From Agapanthus africanus (taxonomy: Eukaryota; Streptophyta; Magnoliopsida; Asparagales; Amaryllidaceae), in NCBI GenBank assembly GCA_030015575.1, contig CM057339.1, forward strand, positions 770,614,809 to 770,678,808: a stretch of 64,000 bases of DNA. Reading direction: 5' to 3'. The position numbers and the translations under genes are program-made. Shown here piece after piece: positions 1 through 12,572 of this stretch. How positions within the stretch are numbered: the stretch's first letter is position 1; every line of letters starts with the position of its first letter. The notes under the pieces were generated by a model. The model was not told where the DNA came from. It ran no database searches and was given only the letters and a program-made list of their open reading frames with translations.

Positions 1-198
1 GAGCCTAAGGAGGACACTCCTGCTGAAGAGGAGGATCACGTTGAGGAGGAGGAGCCTACTAAAGGGGATCCCGTGGAGGAAGAACCAGAGGAAGAGAAAG
101 CTCATGCGGAGGAAGAAGAGCCCGAGGAGGAGGCCCCCGCTGAAGAGGAGATTCTTGTTGAAGAGGAGGAACCAGAAGAATACGGTCCGCACAGGTGA
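1..198 (+). CDS. Partial Glu-rich acidic C-terminal tail, open at the left edge
   Basis: Frame 1 is open from the first base to a stop at about 198. About two thirds of the residues are Glu, Pro or Asp, in imperfect units of the type EEEEP / PEEEAP, and the tail ends in EEYGPHR. The composition changes abruptly after the stop. I do not recognise the protein. It could be the C-terminus of a host gene, or a frame belonging to the retroelement just downstream. GA-rich repeats easily produce open frames, so coding status is uncertain. Confidence 0.35.
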   Translation, partial: EPKEDTPAEEEDHVEEEEPTKGDPVEEEPEEEKAHAEEEEPEEEAPAEEEILVEEEEPEEYGPHR

Positions 199-655
199 TT
201 TATTAGGGAAACACTCTATATTCGGGGACATTCTTATCGATGTGTTCGTCGTGCCCCTCCACAACTCTATCGCCGGGATGTACCAAGCTCATCCTTCTTT
301 TATAGTTTTGCAAAGAAAGTCAATAAACACCGAGCCAACAACGCGCAGTTTCCACCGTATGATTGATGGACGATGACCAGAATGCTTATGATTAGTTCGT
401 GTCATGTTTAGTTTCTTAGTTCCTCAGTGGGTCAAATAAGCTATGTATAGCAGTAGGGCCATATTTAATCTTCATTGTATCTCCATTAGCATTTATTAAT
501 AAAATCTTAGCTTTAAACCAATTTCATCCTTGTGCCTCTTGCTTTTTCCTTATTAGTTTTTCTCTTGCATTAATTGTTACTTCTCATGCAAGCTATTATC
601 CAATGTCATTCCTAGTCTGTTTGTAACCTAACCTCTTCTGATTCAGATCATCATG
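199..655 (+). other. Trailer-like noncoding stretch with AATAAA
   Basis: No convincing gene. AT content rises towards the right and an AATAAA signal lies near 498-503, so this may be the 3' UTR of the acidic frame to the left or the leader of the retroelement to the right. No tRNA primer site or LTR end was recognised here. Confidence 0.3.
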
Positions 656-689
656 ATCGGATGACACTATAACCGCAACAGAAAGGGAA

Positions 690-1957
690 ATAAAGTCAAT
701 GAAGCCGCTGTCCAATAAGCAGCTGTGTTACAAATGATGCAAGGACTACTGGAGCAACAGCAGCAGCAGACAACTGCCCTTCATCAGGAGCTACGAGAAA
801 GTAGGCAGCAACACGCGAAAATTTTAAGGAAGGCACTAGCCCTCGTTCCTCAAGGTGAGACATGAGTGAAACAATTCAGATCACTTCACCCTAAGACCTT
901 TTCGAGGAAGGAAACCCCCTTGGAAGCTGAAGAATGGCTCAAGGGAACCATTAATGATCTCATTGCCGCTCAAATTCCCAAGTATGCGTGGGTAAACATT
1001 GTCAAAATGCAACTTACGGATAATACCAGAATATGGTGGGAGGCAGAGGAAAGTAGACTGAAGGAGCCCATCGACTGGGAAACATTCAAACAGCATTTTG
1101 ATACTCAATACTTTCCAGTCGTGGCACATCTAAAGATGGAAAGAGAATTTATACATCTCCAATTAGGGAGCTTGTGGGATAAGCCTGTAGACGAGTACGC
1201 TTCGGAGTTCACAAGGTTAAGTCGGTTCGCACATCACCTGGTGGCAACCCCTGAACTATATGCTAAAAGGTTCCGATAAGGGTTGGATCTGAAGACACGG
1301 TCCTCCATGTCTTGTGCTACCGTTTCAACTTATGATGAAATCTTAGAGGCGGTGCAAAACTTTGAAGACCTTCAGAAATGCATAAGGAAGGATGATCGTT
1401 TGTCTAGTATTAAGCGACCAGCCAATCAAATTTTTAGGGGATCATCTTCCAAATTCAACGGAAGACAGCAACTTAAGAGGCCAGCAGGGTCAACTGTCTT
1501 CAGAAAACCAGTTGTCATATGCAACCATTGCGGTAGAGCCGGACATTACATGAGGGACTGCCGCGTGTTGAACAAACTTTGCGTAATCTTTGGATCACCA
1601 GATCATGCTATAGAGGATTGTCCACAAAGAAGACGACAACTAGTCCCTGACAACAAACCAGCCAATCATGGAGCGCATCAACAGGGAACCCGGCCACCTC
1701 CCGCTAATAAGCTAATCGGGCAAGGTCCGCCAGCTAGGGGACCACCCCTGCCCTATCAGAAACGGGTCTTCCAGCAAGCTAAGCGAAACGGGCTAAGGCG
1801 TCAGGCCTTTACTATGATCACGGAAGAGGCTGAAGCAGCGGGGGAAGTTATTATAGGTACCGCTACTTTTTATGGATGTCATACTTCCAGTGTTACCCTC
1901 TTTTCGTGCATGCATATCTTGTTAGGCTCATCACTATTTTCCCCGTATAAAACGTAG
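690..1957 (+). pseudogene. gag: Tekay/Del-type gag region (fossil)
   Basis: Capsid-like segment with RIWWEAEE, the retrotransposon gag pattern DWETFKQHFDTQYFP, and DEYASEFTRLSRFA. A Gln-rich stretch lies ahead of it. A CCHC zinc knuckle (CNHCGRAGHYMRDC, about 1,520-1,561) follows, with a second, weaker Cys-rich motif just after. In an intact element this would form the virus-like particle and bind RNA. The part is broken. Confidence 0.7.
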
Positions 1958-1974
1958 GTACCCTACTAGTAGTT

Positions 1975-4900
1975 TCTACACTTGCACTTACACTTTTTGA
2001 CTCTGGCGCGTCGTACTGCTTCATGGCACAAAAGTTTGCGACCGCCAGTTCCATTCCAGTGGCACCTATCATCGCTGAATGGAATATCAACACGGGAAAC
2101 GGTGTTATCAAGTCCACTATGGGATACGATCTGTGTCCCATGGTGATCTGCAGTCGAGCTTTCTACGCCAACTTTATGGTGATAGATATGCCAAATTTCG
2201 ACGTGGTCTTGGGTATGGACTGGTTGAGTACTTTTTACGCCACCATCGACTGTCGTCAAAGTAGGGTAATGTTTGAAATCCCTGACCTCCTAATGTTCAT
2301 ATTTGAGAGTGGAAGTAAGTCCTTGGATCCAACAACTTATAGAGCTGTACCGAGGAAGGAGGAGAAGTTTTACACCCTGCAGGAGGAAGAGAGTATGTCG
2401 ATGGTTGTATGAGAATTTGAAGACGTATTTACAGATGTGTCGGATCTACCACCAGATCGGGCAATCGAGTTAACTATAGACTTCATGCCAGGGACTCAAC
2501 CTATATTGAAAACACCGTACCAGATGGGGCCATCGAAATTGAAGGAGCTTCGGACGCAAATTGAGGACCACCTCAATAAGGGATTTATTAGACCGAGCTC
2601 GTCGCCTTGGGGTGCCCCGGTTCTTTTGGCACCTAAGAAGGATGGAACTAAGCAGATGTGTATCGACTACCGGAAGTTAAATAAGGTAACAATCAAGAAT
2701 AAGTATCCTTTACCGTGGATAGACGATATGTTCGATCAATTGGAGGAATCTCGAGTGTTCTTAAAGTTGGATTTGCGGACGGACTATCATCAACTCAAAG
2801 TAAAAACGTCTAATATACCTAAGAAGGCTTTCAGGACTAGGTATGGACACTATAAATTCCTAGTGATGCCTTTTGGAGTAACCAATGCCCCAGCAGTATT
2901 TATGAATTTGATGAACCAAATGTTTTACGAATACTTAGACAAGTTTGTCGTTATCTTCATCGACGATATGCTTGTGTATTCTAAGAATCAGTAGGAACAC
3001 GCGGAGCACTTGCGCGTGGTGCTCGAAACCTTGCGTCAACACCAACTATATGGAAAGCTCAGCAAATGCGAGTTTTGGTTAAAGCGGGTAGCATTCTTGG
3101 GACATGTTGTGTCAGGTGCAGGGGTTTCAGTGGATCCGGCCAAGATTATCGCTGTTCAGAAATGGCCGACACCAAGAATAGTTACGGAGATCAGAAACTT
3201 CTTAGGACTTGCTTGATATTACCACCGTTTTATTAAGAACTTCTCCAAGATTGCAGAACCACTGACTACCTTGACTCGGAAGGACGTGCCATATATATGG
3301 TCCGAGGTTTGCAAGGAAGCGTTCTCAAAGTTGAAGACTCGTTTGATCTCAGCATCCATTCTTAGAATTCCTGACAGAACTGGAGGTTTCGACATACATT
3401 GCGACGCCTTGGGAAAAGCTTTGGGATGTGTATTACACCAACATGGCAGGGTAGTGGCTTATGAATCAAGACAGTTAAAAGTTCATGAACTAAATTACCC
3501 AACGCGTGATTTAGAGCTTGCCGCAGTTGTCTTCGCACTCAAAATTTGGAGGCACTATTTATTGGGAGAGAGGGTAGAAATTTATACCGGTCATAAGAGC
3601 TTGAAGTATATCTTCACCCAAAAGGAGCTCAACATGAGACAAAGAAGATGGCTAGAATTAATGGCGGACTTCGATGTAAATTTACAGTACCATCTGGGGA
3701 AGGTGAATGTAGTCCCAGACGTTTTGAGTCGCCAACCAATGGTTTTGAGTCTAACTGCTCATTGGAGGAATCGTCAAGACCTCAATGAACTAGACACTGA
3801 GATAATTATGCCAGGAATGTTCGTGTCCTTCATGAATCTGTGAATTCACTCCACGTTAGTCGAACGAATCAAGACATATCAAATTGAGGACACTAGATTG
3901 TAAAGGATCACAGAACAAGTGGAAATGAATCTGCGGGCGGACTTTATCATCCACGAAGATGGTTCTTTAAGGTATGGGAGCAGAATCTGTGTGCCTAAAG
4001 GTGGGATAAGAGAAGAATTATTAAGAGAAGCACATGGTTCTCCATACTTTGTTCATCCAGAAGGAACGAAAACGTACAAGGACCTCAGACAAAACTATTG
4101 GTGGCATGGGATGAAGCGAGAGATAGTTAAGAGTGTGTCCAAATGCCTAGTTTGCCAACAAGTAAAGGCCGAGCACCACAGGACGGCAGGTCTATTACAG
4201 CCCTTACCGATACCCGAATAGAAATGGAAAAACATCACAATGGATTTTATGACCGCACTCCCTCGTAGCTCCAAGGGAAACGATGCAGTATGGGTAATAG
4301 TGGATCGACTCACCAAGTCGGCACATTTCATTCCTTTTCGAGTCAGTCAATCAGCCGAAAGCCTCGCAAAGAGGTACATGGAGGAGATTGTCAGATTGCA
4401 TGGAGTGCCAATTTGCATTGTGTCCGACCGAGATACGCGTTTCAGATCTCAGTTTTGGCAAAGTCTACAAGAGAGTCTGGGCACGAATCTGAGTTTCAGT
4501 ACCGCTTACCACCCTCAGATCGATGGCCAATCAGAAAGGGTTATTCAGATTCTCAAAGACATGCTCCAGGCCTGTATGTTGGATTTTAAAGGATCTTGGG
4601 AAGATCACCTACATTTGGTAGAGTTTGCTTACAACAATAGCTACCAGTCTAGTATCAGCATGGCGCCTTTCACCGCTTTGTATGGGCGGAAGTGTAGATC
4701 ACCGTTAAGTTGGGGCGATATTGGGGATCGAGAACTTTTGGACCCCGAGATGATTGTCGAGACAGTGGAGTTGATAAGAACAATCAGGGAACAATTACGC
4801 ATAGCACAAGATCGGAAGAAATATTGGGCTGATACGAAGAGAATGCCTCTAGAATTTCAACCAGGAGAACACGTATTTTTGAATATTTCTCCTAACCGGG

Positions 4901-5290
4901 GAGTGATACATTTTAGGAAACACGAAAAACTCAGCCCACGGTTCATAGGTCCTTTCGATATCCTCGAAGGAGTTGGGGAGGTTGCGTATCGCCTAGCCTT
5001 ATCACCTTCTCTGGAAGGCGTACACAACGTTTTCCATATCTCGCAGTTAAGGAGGTATGTCGGTGATCCTGGTCACGTTTTGGATCATTCTGAAATCACC
5101 GTAGGGGCTGATCTTACCAATGAACAACAACCGGTTGAGATTCTAGACTAGAAGGAAAAGACCTTGAGGGACAAAACGATCAAATTGGTTAGGGTCATGC
5201 GGAGGAAGGACTCCCCGGGTGAGTCCACATAGGAAAGAGAGGATGAGATAAGAGAACGACATCCTTACCTATTTGGGGTTTCCCCGATGT
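1975..5290 (+). pseudogene. pol: Tekay/Del-type pol region (fossil)
   Basis: Parts in order: aspartic protease with LFDSGAS near 1,995-2,020; reverse transcriptase about 2,440-3,215 with MPFGVTNAP and [11 protein letters not shown]; RNase H about 3,270-3,750 with [11 protein letters not shown]; integrase about 3,920-5,000 with an H-H-C-C zinc site (HPEGT, then CLVC) and DDE-type positions in MDFMTALP, SDRDTRF and DGQSERV; a GPY/F-like segment (RFIGPFDILEGVG); and a tail resembling the Tekay chromodomain. All standard parts are recognisable, but the region is broken in several places and cannot be active. Confidence 0.8.
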
Positions 5291-5980
5291 AAATTGTATC
5301 TTTCGTTTACCTTCATAATTTCGAGAACGAAATTTTTTAAGGAGGGTGGCTTATAACGACCTTGTTTTTCAATACCCAATAAAATATCTCTTGTCGAATT
5401 TTCCAGTATCGAGTAATTATTTACGTGTTTTGTTGATAGAAAAATATTTTTATTTTTATGATTCCAAGTAAGGTTAGTAAAGCATTTAAGTATAATTAAG
5501 AGAATTTTCTAAATGTAGTTTATATATTTTCTGGGTTTAAAATGTTTTAATGGAATCTTATAATTTCTTAAAATAATTTTTATATTTTTAATTAAAATGA
5601 TTATTTCGAAATTAAAATATTTTCAAGAATAAACTAGATTTCTTTTATAATCAGAATAACTAACAAATATCATATATATATAGGAATATTTTTTAGTTTA
5701 GCCTAAAATCATTTTTATACTGAAGATAACAATAAAATTTATTTTCTGAAAATTTTCCATAATTTTCCCGTATTTTAAACTATTTTTAACAAAATTTTGA
5801 AAACAAATGCGGTTTTAAAAAAATAAACAGTTTAGATTTTAATTTAAAAAATATATATTAAACCTCCCTTTAACCAGGACCGTTGGATAAGAAATCCAAC
5901 GGCCCAGGGCGGCTAGCGGCGCCCACGTCGTGGGGACCACGCGAAACCGCGTGACCACTCAAGCGGCCACGTGGCTGAGC

Positions 5981-6143
5981 GGGCGGCGGCTCGTGGGCTG
6001 TTGGATTTAGATCCAATGGCCACGATTCAAGGAGGCGGCGGCTCGTGGGCTGTTGGATTTAGATCCAATGGCCACGATTCAAGGAGGCGGCGGCTCGTGG
6101 GCTGTTGGATTTGGATCCAATGGTCACGATTCAAGGAGGCGGC
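5981..6143 (+). repeat. 52-bp tandem repeat, about 3 copies, in LTR U3
   Basis: Three near-identical units starting at about 5,981, 6,033 and 6,085, each with GGCGGCGGCTCGTGGGCTG followed by TTGGATTTAGATCCAATGG. The second half is itself a palindrome (TTGGAT...ATCCAA). They lie 100-250 bp upstream of the TATA box, where LTR enhancer repeats are common. Confidence 0.8.
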
Positions 6144-6238
6144 GACAAATCATCAGGCAATGATTGGGAATGGTTGCTGGCATGGATTTTGGGGATTTGA
6201 CCGGATTTTTTTGGATTTTATTGTTGGGAGAAAGACCC

Positions 6239-6246
6239 TATAAATA
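6239..6246 (+). promoter_or_regulatory. TATA box of the Tekay-type LTR
   Basis: TATAAATA in the context CCCTATAAATAGAGACC, about 890 bp into the LTR. It is a canonical plant TATA box, and transcription would start near 6,270-6,275. Confidence 0.6.
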
Positions 6247-7829
6247 GAGACCTTCAAACACTATTTTCTCACACCACAAAACTCCAAAAATTCTGAAAAA
6301 AATACCCAGACCTTCGTATCGACGACGCCAACGCCGTGGTTCTACCCAATCATTGAAGAAAAATTCGAGAGTGGAGTTATTGATATTTTAATATAAATCT
6401 ACGCTTTCGACCCATCGACATCCAACTCAAAACAAAGGTAGGATCCGCCTCTCACCACTTGTCTGTCACCTTCATTCCTTTAGTGGTATTAGTTTCAAAT
6501 CTCCAACCTTATTTTAAAATGATGTTAAAAATAATCTTGTATGCCTTTTGTGATACCTCATAATTATAAATTTGACCTATGCTTGAAATGGATTAATTAA
6601 ATTTTCTTATATGCATTAATATTGCACCATCATCTTACATGGAAAATGATATGCTTGATGTTATAACCCACGGGGTACCAATCCATCCTTATGTACACAC
6701 ACTTATCTATGATACCAATAAGATCTCGAAATAGATTACTTCCATAAAATACCCTCATTTTATTAAAATGTTGTATCTAATTAAAATACCCATATGATAT
6801 AAGATGATTTGAATAAAATAATTTAGTCATACTAAAACGATATGCTTTTACTCCGGCTCTTAGCCACTAATTATCTTAGTTTTGTTAAAATTCCTTTACC
6901 TTTTGAAAAGGGCTGATACTAATCTAAATAATTATGATATGGTTTTCAACTTAACCCCTTTTCACTTAGAGAGAATATTTTTATATTAATTTTTCTTAGC
7001 CCATTAACTAAGGTTTAATAAAATATCCTAATAGGATAATATTTTACATGAAACACCCCGTGATTACTAGACAATCGTCCTTAAAAAGAACACAAATCCT
7101 GTCGTCCATGTGCAGCGGTTGTCAACGCGGAGTTTTTTTTTTGTAGAATATCACCTTTTTATAAAATACCCTAATTTATAGGATAATGTTTTACGTAAAT
7201 AACGTGTGGTTGATAGGCAATCGTTCCTCAAAAGGACATAAATCATGTCACCCATGTGCAGCGGTTGCCAACACGGACACATTTCTAAAATGTTACCTCC
7301 AAATAAAAAACCATAAACTTTATAAAATTATTATTTACAATAAAATAATTTAATCCATCCTAAAAATATATAATTTCATTTAAATATCCTGATTTTTATT
7401 AAAAGACTATTTTCAACAAAAACCATAACCTTTATAAATGATATTTTCCAAAGAGAACACCTGAAACTCTATTAAAAGATAATTTCAAGTAAATACGACA
7501 ATCTTTCATTTAAAAGATATCTTCATTAAAATACCATGGGTTTTCCTAAAATTATAATTACTCTAAGATATCATGGTTTCTTATAAACGATAACCACCAT
7601 TAAATGCCATGATTTTTATTAACTAAGCGTGCTATAAATTATTATGATGCACCTTACAAACTTTAAAAGACAACAAGATAAAATGGATGGTTGTGGAAGG
7701 CTATATTAAATGAGATCAACTATTTGAATACAAACTTACGACATACCTAACACATGATACGGTTATGGTTAGAATGTGTGAACCTAGGTATGTAATGCTT
7801 TATAAATGAAGATCTCTGCAGGCAGGGTG

Positions 7830-7945
7830 AACAGTCCAATACGTGGACGAATACTAACCCGGTCTCCGGACGAATACGAACCCGGTCTTCGGGCGAATAC
7901 TAACCCGATATTCGGGCGAATACTAACCCTACTTTGAGGGCGAAT
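7830..7945 (+). repeat. Short tandem repeat GGCGAATACTAACCCG, about 5 copies
   Basis: Units of about 24 bp built on CGAATACTAACCCGGTCTTC, each ending in a CGGRC element that pairs imperfectly with the following copy. It is internal to the probable LTR. Confidence 0.65.
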
Positions 7946-10624
7946 AATCTAATATGTGGATGACAAACAATGTGAAAATTCCATGCCCGATGATATACGT
8001 ACTAACTCTAATTCGTCAAAACCTTTATACACTGAATAACGAGGATGGGTAGTTTGATTAGGTAAGGAGATGCGGAACTCGAATTCCCCTACTACTCGAT
8101 CATGATCCCGAGAGGTGAAACGGTAAATTTCACTTCCCCAGTTGTTGTTCCGTGGATACAACGGAATAATTGCGAGTATCCGGACCCTTGTTTAACAAAC
8201 TAATACGAACTTTTGCCTAACATATATCTCATACAACATACTCTTATTCACATATACCTCATAAAATATACGCTTATTCACATATACCTTATCCATCATG
8301 TCCTTATTTCCATACACCCTATATCCTCATACCTATACATCATATCTGTACATACACATCATACATATATACATTTTCTCGTTTTTTTCCTTATGAGGTA
8401 ATCCTACCCGAGAGTAACTCGCTGACGGACTTTCTTTTTCTCTTCTTTATCTGTGGAATGTCCGTTAAATGAGAATGAGTGTTATGACGAGGACCAAGAT
8501 GTAGAGCCAACTATTGAAGATTATGCGAACTTGACGATGGAAGATTAGCTAGTTTTATTTTTGTTTGTTGCCCACATATTTAGGATTTTTGCTTCTTCTT
8601 CGATATAATTAAACTATTGAGTTTATTTTACTCTTTCTTTTGGGATATAATAAAGTTTGGTTAATAGAAATATATGCCTTCCGCTTTTATTATTTTGTTT
8701 TGGTACATATCCTGCGTGTTATAGATATTCATATGGTTAACGTAACTGTATTGAATAGAACACCTTCAATACAGTTAGGTTGCGGACCATGCCATGTCAT
8801 TCTTCACCTTATTATCATATTATATATATCATCTCATATCATCATATCAAATCATATCGACTCAAATCATCATCATGTCATATTGACTCATATCCATGAT
8901 TATCCTCATATCATATATAGGTGTGTGTATATGTATAGCCTAATAGTAAAAAATAGAACTAGGGAATATCTTCTACTAAGTATACTGTTAGGGTATGATA
9001 TTCTAGACACCTTACTAACTAAGTACACACACATCTTAATTCTACAGTTGTTGGGGTGCTATACGCCATCCACCCAACTTCCCCTGTAGATATACATCTA
9101 CTCATCTACAACGTCTCATTCTAATCGATCTCGACGGATGCCTTGCTCTCCTACGTCGTCCCGGAAGTCCATGCGCTTGTACCTATAAATCAAAGCATAT
9201 CGTATCGCATCAAAATCAAATTCAAAAACCGATACGACAAGCGAAGCACACATAGGTTAGAACTTATGGCCAACGTGTGCTAGAACAACAAAACAACCCC
9301 GACGTCGACATACGAATGTCGAACGACCGAATCAAAACTCAAATATCCAAAAATCAAGTTTCAAAAGTCGCAAAATATTAACAGAAAACAAGTAAAACAA
9401 CTCCAGATTTTTCCTAAGATGAAATTAGACTTTTTAGCATATAGGATAGGCCTAGTTATCTAAAGAGTGGGATACAGACTTCAAGGCCTAACTCAAATAT
9501 CGACCCGCAAATTGCGGTCAAATCGAATTAATTGGCGGCCAGATTTTAGAATTGGTGGCTCGGGCTTCTATGGTGGCTTCCTATTGGTCTGCACATCTCA
9601 CTGTATCCGCTATTAATTTTTCAGAGTCCCAAAGTCATCCTAGATTTCATTTGATCACCATAAGTGACACAAACCCGACATCGGGAAAATTCTAAACTCA
9701 ATCTAACCGAGGTTACATGCACTCACAGGCCCTTATCTATCACAGAAAGAGGTTATAGTCACTACTAAGCCTCTACTAAACCACTACTACAAGTCTTGCC
9801 CATTAATTCTCACTCTAGAATTTTCCAAGTTCACCAACATGAATTTTTTTAACTCTAAATTAGTTGTGAATGTAAGAACACAAGAAACTTAACAAAAGAT
9901 GAGAGTTATACCTTGTAGAAGTAACTCAAGAAAATTCTAAGATAGTCAAAGATGCTCAAAACCCAAACTTGATCACACCTTAGAGCTTAGAAGGAAGTGA
10001 GGAACATCTTTTGTGAAGGCTTCATGTGGTTTTGAGTTGATTTGGATGGTGGTGAGTGATGGTAGAGAAAGTGGAGGAGATGAAGGAAGAAGAAGAAGAT
10101 GTAAAAGGAGATGAAGAAAACAATGAAGAAAGAAGACAAATGGTTAATATAACCATTCCCTCTCTCTCGTTCTCTCTCGCTCTCCCTCCTAACCCTACCT
10201 CCATGTCTCTTTGTCCCCCCTCACTCATTTTCTTTTTCTTTTCTTTTCTATTTTCTTTTTTTTTTAAAGATAAAAATACATGACAAATAAACGATAAGGA
10301 AAACATGTAAATATCATGTCATGCACATAAGTATAGTTAACAAAATAAATTTGGTTTAATTCATAATTAGTGAAATACTAATCATGTTTAACATTAAACT
10401 TATATGTAAATAATTATATATTAATTTATAAAAAGCCCAAATCAAATAAATGCTTTCATAAATAATAATTCATTTTTAAAATTCCAATTATATTCCAAAA
10501 ATATAGTTATATAATTATACCATTCTACTAAAACTCAAATCTATATTCGTATAATATCCGTGAAATTTATTATTTTATTATTTAAATTTCAAAAATAATA
10601 TTTTCTTTTTTTCTGAAATGTTAC

Positions 10625-10990
10625 AGGAAGAAAGGACAACAATTAAGATGACCAACAAATGGGGGGAGAGCCCTCCGCAAAGTACAAAATCGACGAGCCG
10701 ATCCTGACAAAGCTCAAGGTGCTTGCGCTGGACAAGTTCGACGGGACCGGCGATCCGACCGATCACCTCCGAACTTTCAAAGCCGCGATGGCACTAATAC
10801 AATTTTTCGACACAATCCTATATAAGATTTTCTCCACCATCCTTCGCAAGGGAGATGCATTATGGCTTTAGAAACTTCCACGCCATTCGATCTCAAGCTT
10901 TCAAGAGCTAGCAACGGCTTTCAAGATCTAATCCTAATTTGTTTATTGGGTTTGGATTCAAAATTTGAGAAGAACTCAAAAGTTTACATG
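10625..10990 (+). pseudogene. Scrap of a Tat-type gag (fossil)
   Basis: Short frame with the gag signature FDGTGDPTDHLRTFKAAMAL, followed by ILRKGDALWL and KLPRHSISSFQELATAF, typical of Tat/Retand-type gag. It is a fragment with no LTR, protease or pol, lying between the Tekay element and the CACTA remnant. It belongs to a different element from the two complete LTR elements in this window. Confidence 0.6.
10904..10990 (+). repeat. Left copy of a ~87-bp direct repeat
   Basis: From AGAGCTAGCAACGGCTTTCA to AACTCAAAAGTT. It matches 48,845-48,930 with only a few differences. The two copies bracket the whole CACTA-plus-nested-element block. Shortly after both copies there is also a shared CAACAGGAATGYTTTTGA, separated from the repeat by far more sequence on the right than on the left. 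Confidence 0.8.
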
Positions 10991-11007
10991 CAACAGGAAT
11001 GCTTTTG

Positions 11008-11030
11008 AAGAGGGAAAAATGAGCCATCCC
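11008..11030 (+). pseudogene. tnp2: tnp2 transposase fragment, left of first insertion
   Basis: Only a few codons (KMSHP) remain before the gag-only element. They join the frame that resumes at 19,025 (RDSMSWKVLDEKHP), which corresponds to the Tnp2 segment normally reading HPRDxxxWKxFDxxHP. The ATCCC target copy is shared by both sides. Confidence 0.6.
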
Positions 11031-12548
11031 TGTTGAAGTCGAAAGTTGCACCCCGGTTGACCAAGTCAAAGTCAACCCCAAGCTAAGTGAGCCCATGCCC
11101 AGGTCGAGTCCGAACATGAAGCGGCCGGCCCTCTCCAATGCTAAAATGAAATCATGTAATAAATAATTTTTATGTAATTTTTTATACATGAATGTATGCA
11201 AAATTGGCATAAAGCCAATATTTTGTAAGCCCATGGCTTATGTGCAAAAATGAAATGGCGCATGAGCCACGGGATGGGCAAAATGCCATTTTTGCAAAGC
11301 CCAAGGGGCTAAATGTAAATATGTAAGCCTATATAAGGCAAAATGATGATGAATAAAAGAACACTTTTCATTTTCTTAAAAAAACCTAGGGTTTGTGCCT
11401 CTTTCCCCTTTCTGAAGGTTTCAAACCTTCTTTTTTCTTTTGAATTAAATCAAGAGTTTTACTCTTCCTTTTCCAAAACTAAATAGTTTTTCACCACAAA
11501 ACCCATAAAGGGGAACTTGGATCTGTCATTAGATCTTAAAAAGAAGAGATATTTAAAATCTCACATCTTTTGATTTTTAAGATCCGGCCAAACAAAGGAA
11601 GAAGAAGGAGACTCATCTCCAAAAACCCCACTTTGGGGAAGAACTAGGGCTCAAGTGGAGAAGCCCTTTATCAGCTTCAAAACATCCTAGGAGTTTAACT
11701 CAATATATATACATACATACATATATATATATATAATAAATATTTCCTTTCTGAAGCATAGCTTCTGGTTCTGGGACTAAAAGCCCCATTGTCCTCGCCG
11801 GCGCCCAAGCGCTCAAGCGCCAAGCGCCCACGTGCCGACACGTGGCGCACTGGCGCTCGAGCGCCCTGCGCTCAAGCGCAAAGAGCCCACGTGCCAACAC
11901 GTGGCGCGCTTGCGCTTCAGCGCCCAGCGCTCAAGCGCAAAGCGTCCATGTGCCGACACGTGGCGCGCTTGCGCTCACGCGCCCTGCGCTCAAGCGCAAA
12001 GCGCCCACGTGCCAACACGTGGCGCGCGTGCGCTCAAGCGCAAAGCGCCCACATGCCAATACGTGGCGCGCTAGCGCTCTTGCGCTCAAATCGCTGGCCC
12101 CACGCATCCTTTGGATGTCTTTTCCCCCCTTTATATATATATACATGTATATATATACATATGTACACATACAAATACTCCACGACACTGTCCCTGTTAG
12201 AAAAAAATTTCTAACGGGGCTGCTAGCCCCCTTGACCCCCAGCCCGCTATCCGGGTAGCGGGACCCCCGTGAAAACTCTGCGTGGCTCCCGATATATCCA
12301 AACCCCCATTCCAAAATAACACACACGTACACTGCACATTGAGTTCGCATGACCAGTTTAACCCGTTAATCGGAGGTTCCCTCGCTCCAAAGGCGAGGGG
12401 TAATTAACGACAGCTTAATCCGCGGCTGCCGGAGATTCGGATCCCCATAATCAATAAACCCCGGCCTACCCTAAGCAGAGGGAATCTGTAGTACGCCCGA
12501 TAAGCGCGCGTATTCCCATCTTAATGGGGTGACGAAAAACACCCTACA
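11031..12548 (+). repeat. 5' LTR of the gag-only element
   Basis: 1,518 bp, TG...CA. A TATA box (TATATAA, 11,330-11,336) lies 300 bp in, with AATAAA-like sequence just downstream. A GC-rich tandem array with G-boxes lies at 11,808-12,090 and an inverted-repeat stretch AGCCCGCTATCCGGGTAGCG at about 12,240. The right LTR matches throughout, with a small insertion around 18,680 and a longer array. Confidence 0.9.
11808..12090 (+). repeat. G-box-bearing tandem array in the 5' LTR
   Basis: Units of roughly 50-60 bp: GCGCTCAAGCGCAAAGCGCC, then paired G-boxes CACGTGCCRACACGTG, then GCGCGCTTGCGCT. There are about five copies, some with one G-box mutated. Both halves are palindromic (GCGCTCAAGCGC). 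Open frames that cross it on both strands are by-products of the repeat. Confidence 0.85.
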
Positions 12549-12553
12549 GATTC

Positions 12554-12572
12554 TGGCACGCCCGGTGGGACC
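12554..12572 (+). other. Primer binding site of the gag-only element
   Basis: TGGCACGCCCGGTGGGACC, five bases after the 5' LTR. It starts with TGG, the complement of a tRNA CCA end. The identical 19-mer is the primer site of the Tat element on the other strand (40,934-40,952). I do not assign the tRNA. Confidence 0.85.

Larger units (their letters stand above)
660..10624 (+). mobile_element. Ty3/gypsy chromovirus, Tekay/Del-type, broken fossil
   Basis: Order gag, protease, reverse transcriptase, RNase H, integrase, then a chromodomain-like tail and the GAGAACGAAATTTTTTAAGG-type 3' junction seen in Tekay/Del elements. The right part is a probable long 3' LTR (about 5,352-10,624). The 5' LTR is not in the window. 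The element is clearly dead, with roughly eight to ten breaks across gag and pol, so it is an old insertion. Family placement rests on gag and pol sequence character and the C-terminal tail. The right limit rests only on the matching ends TATAAC and GTTACA. Confidence 0.75.
5352..10624 (+). repeat. Probable 3' LTR of the Tekay/Del-type element
   Basis: Begins just after a purine-rich tract (TTAAGGAGGG) with TATAACGACC and would end in AAATGTTACA, giving matching inverted ends. It contains a good promoter (TATAAATA at 6,239-6,246) and two tandem-repeat blocks. At 7,070-7,290 there is a duplicated motif around CATGTGCAGCGGTTG. At 10,056-10,260 there is a low-complexity purine/pyrimidine stretch. 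At 5.3 kb it would be unusually long, so an insertion inside it, or an earlier right end, is possible. No long gene is seen in it. Confidence 0.45.

Noticed and set aside
10022-10306. Frames rich in Glu/Lys (plus) and Ser/Phe (minus)
   Set aside because: Low-complexity purine/pyrimidine tract inside the probable LTR.
11700-12350. Overlapping Arg/Ala/His-rich frames on both strands (also 18,108-18,813)
   Set aside because: They run through the GC-rich G-box array in several phases at once, which is an artefact of the repeat.
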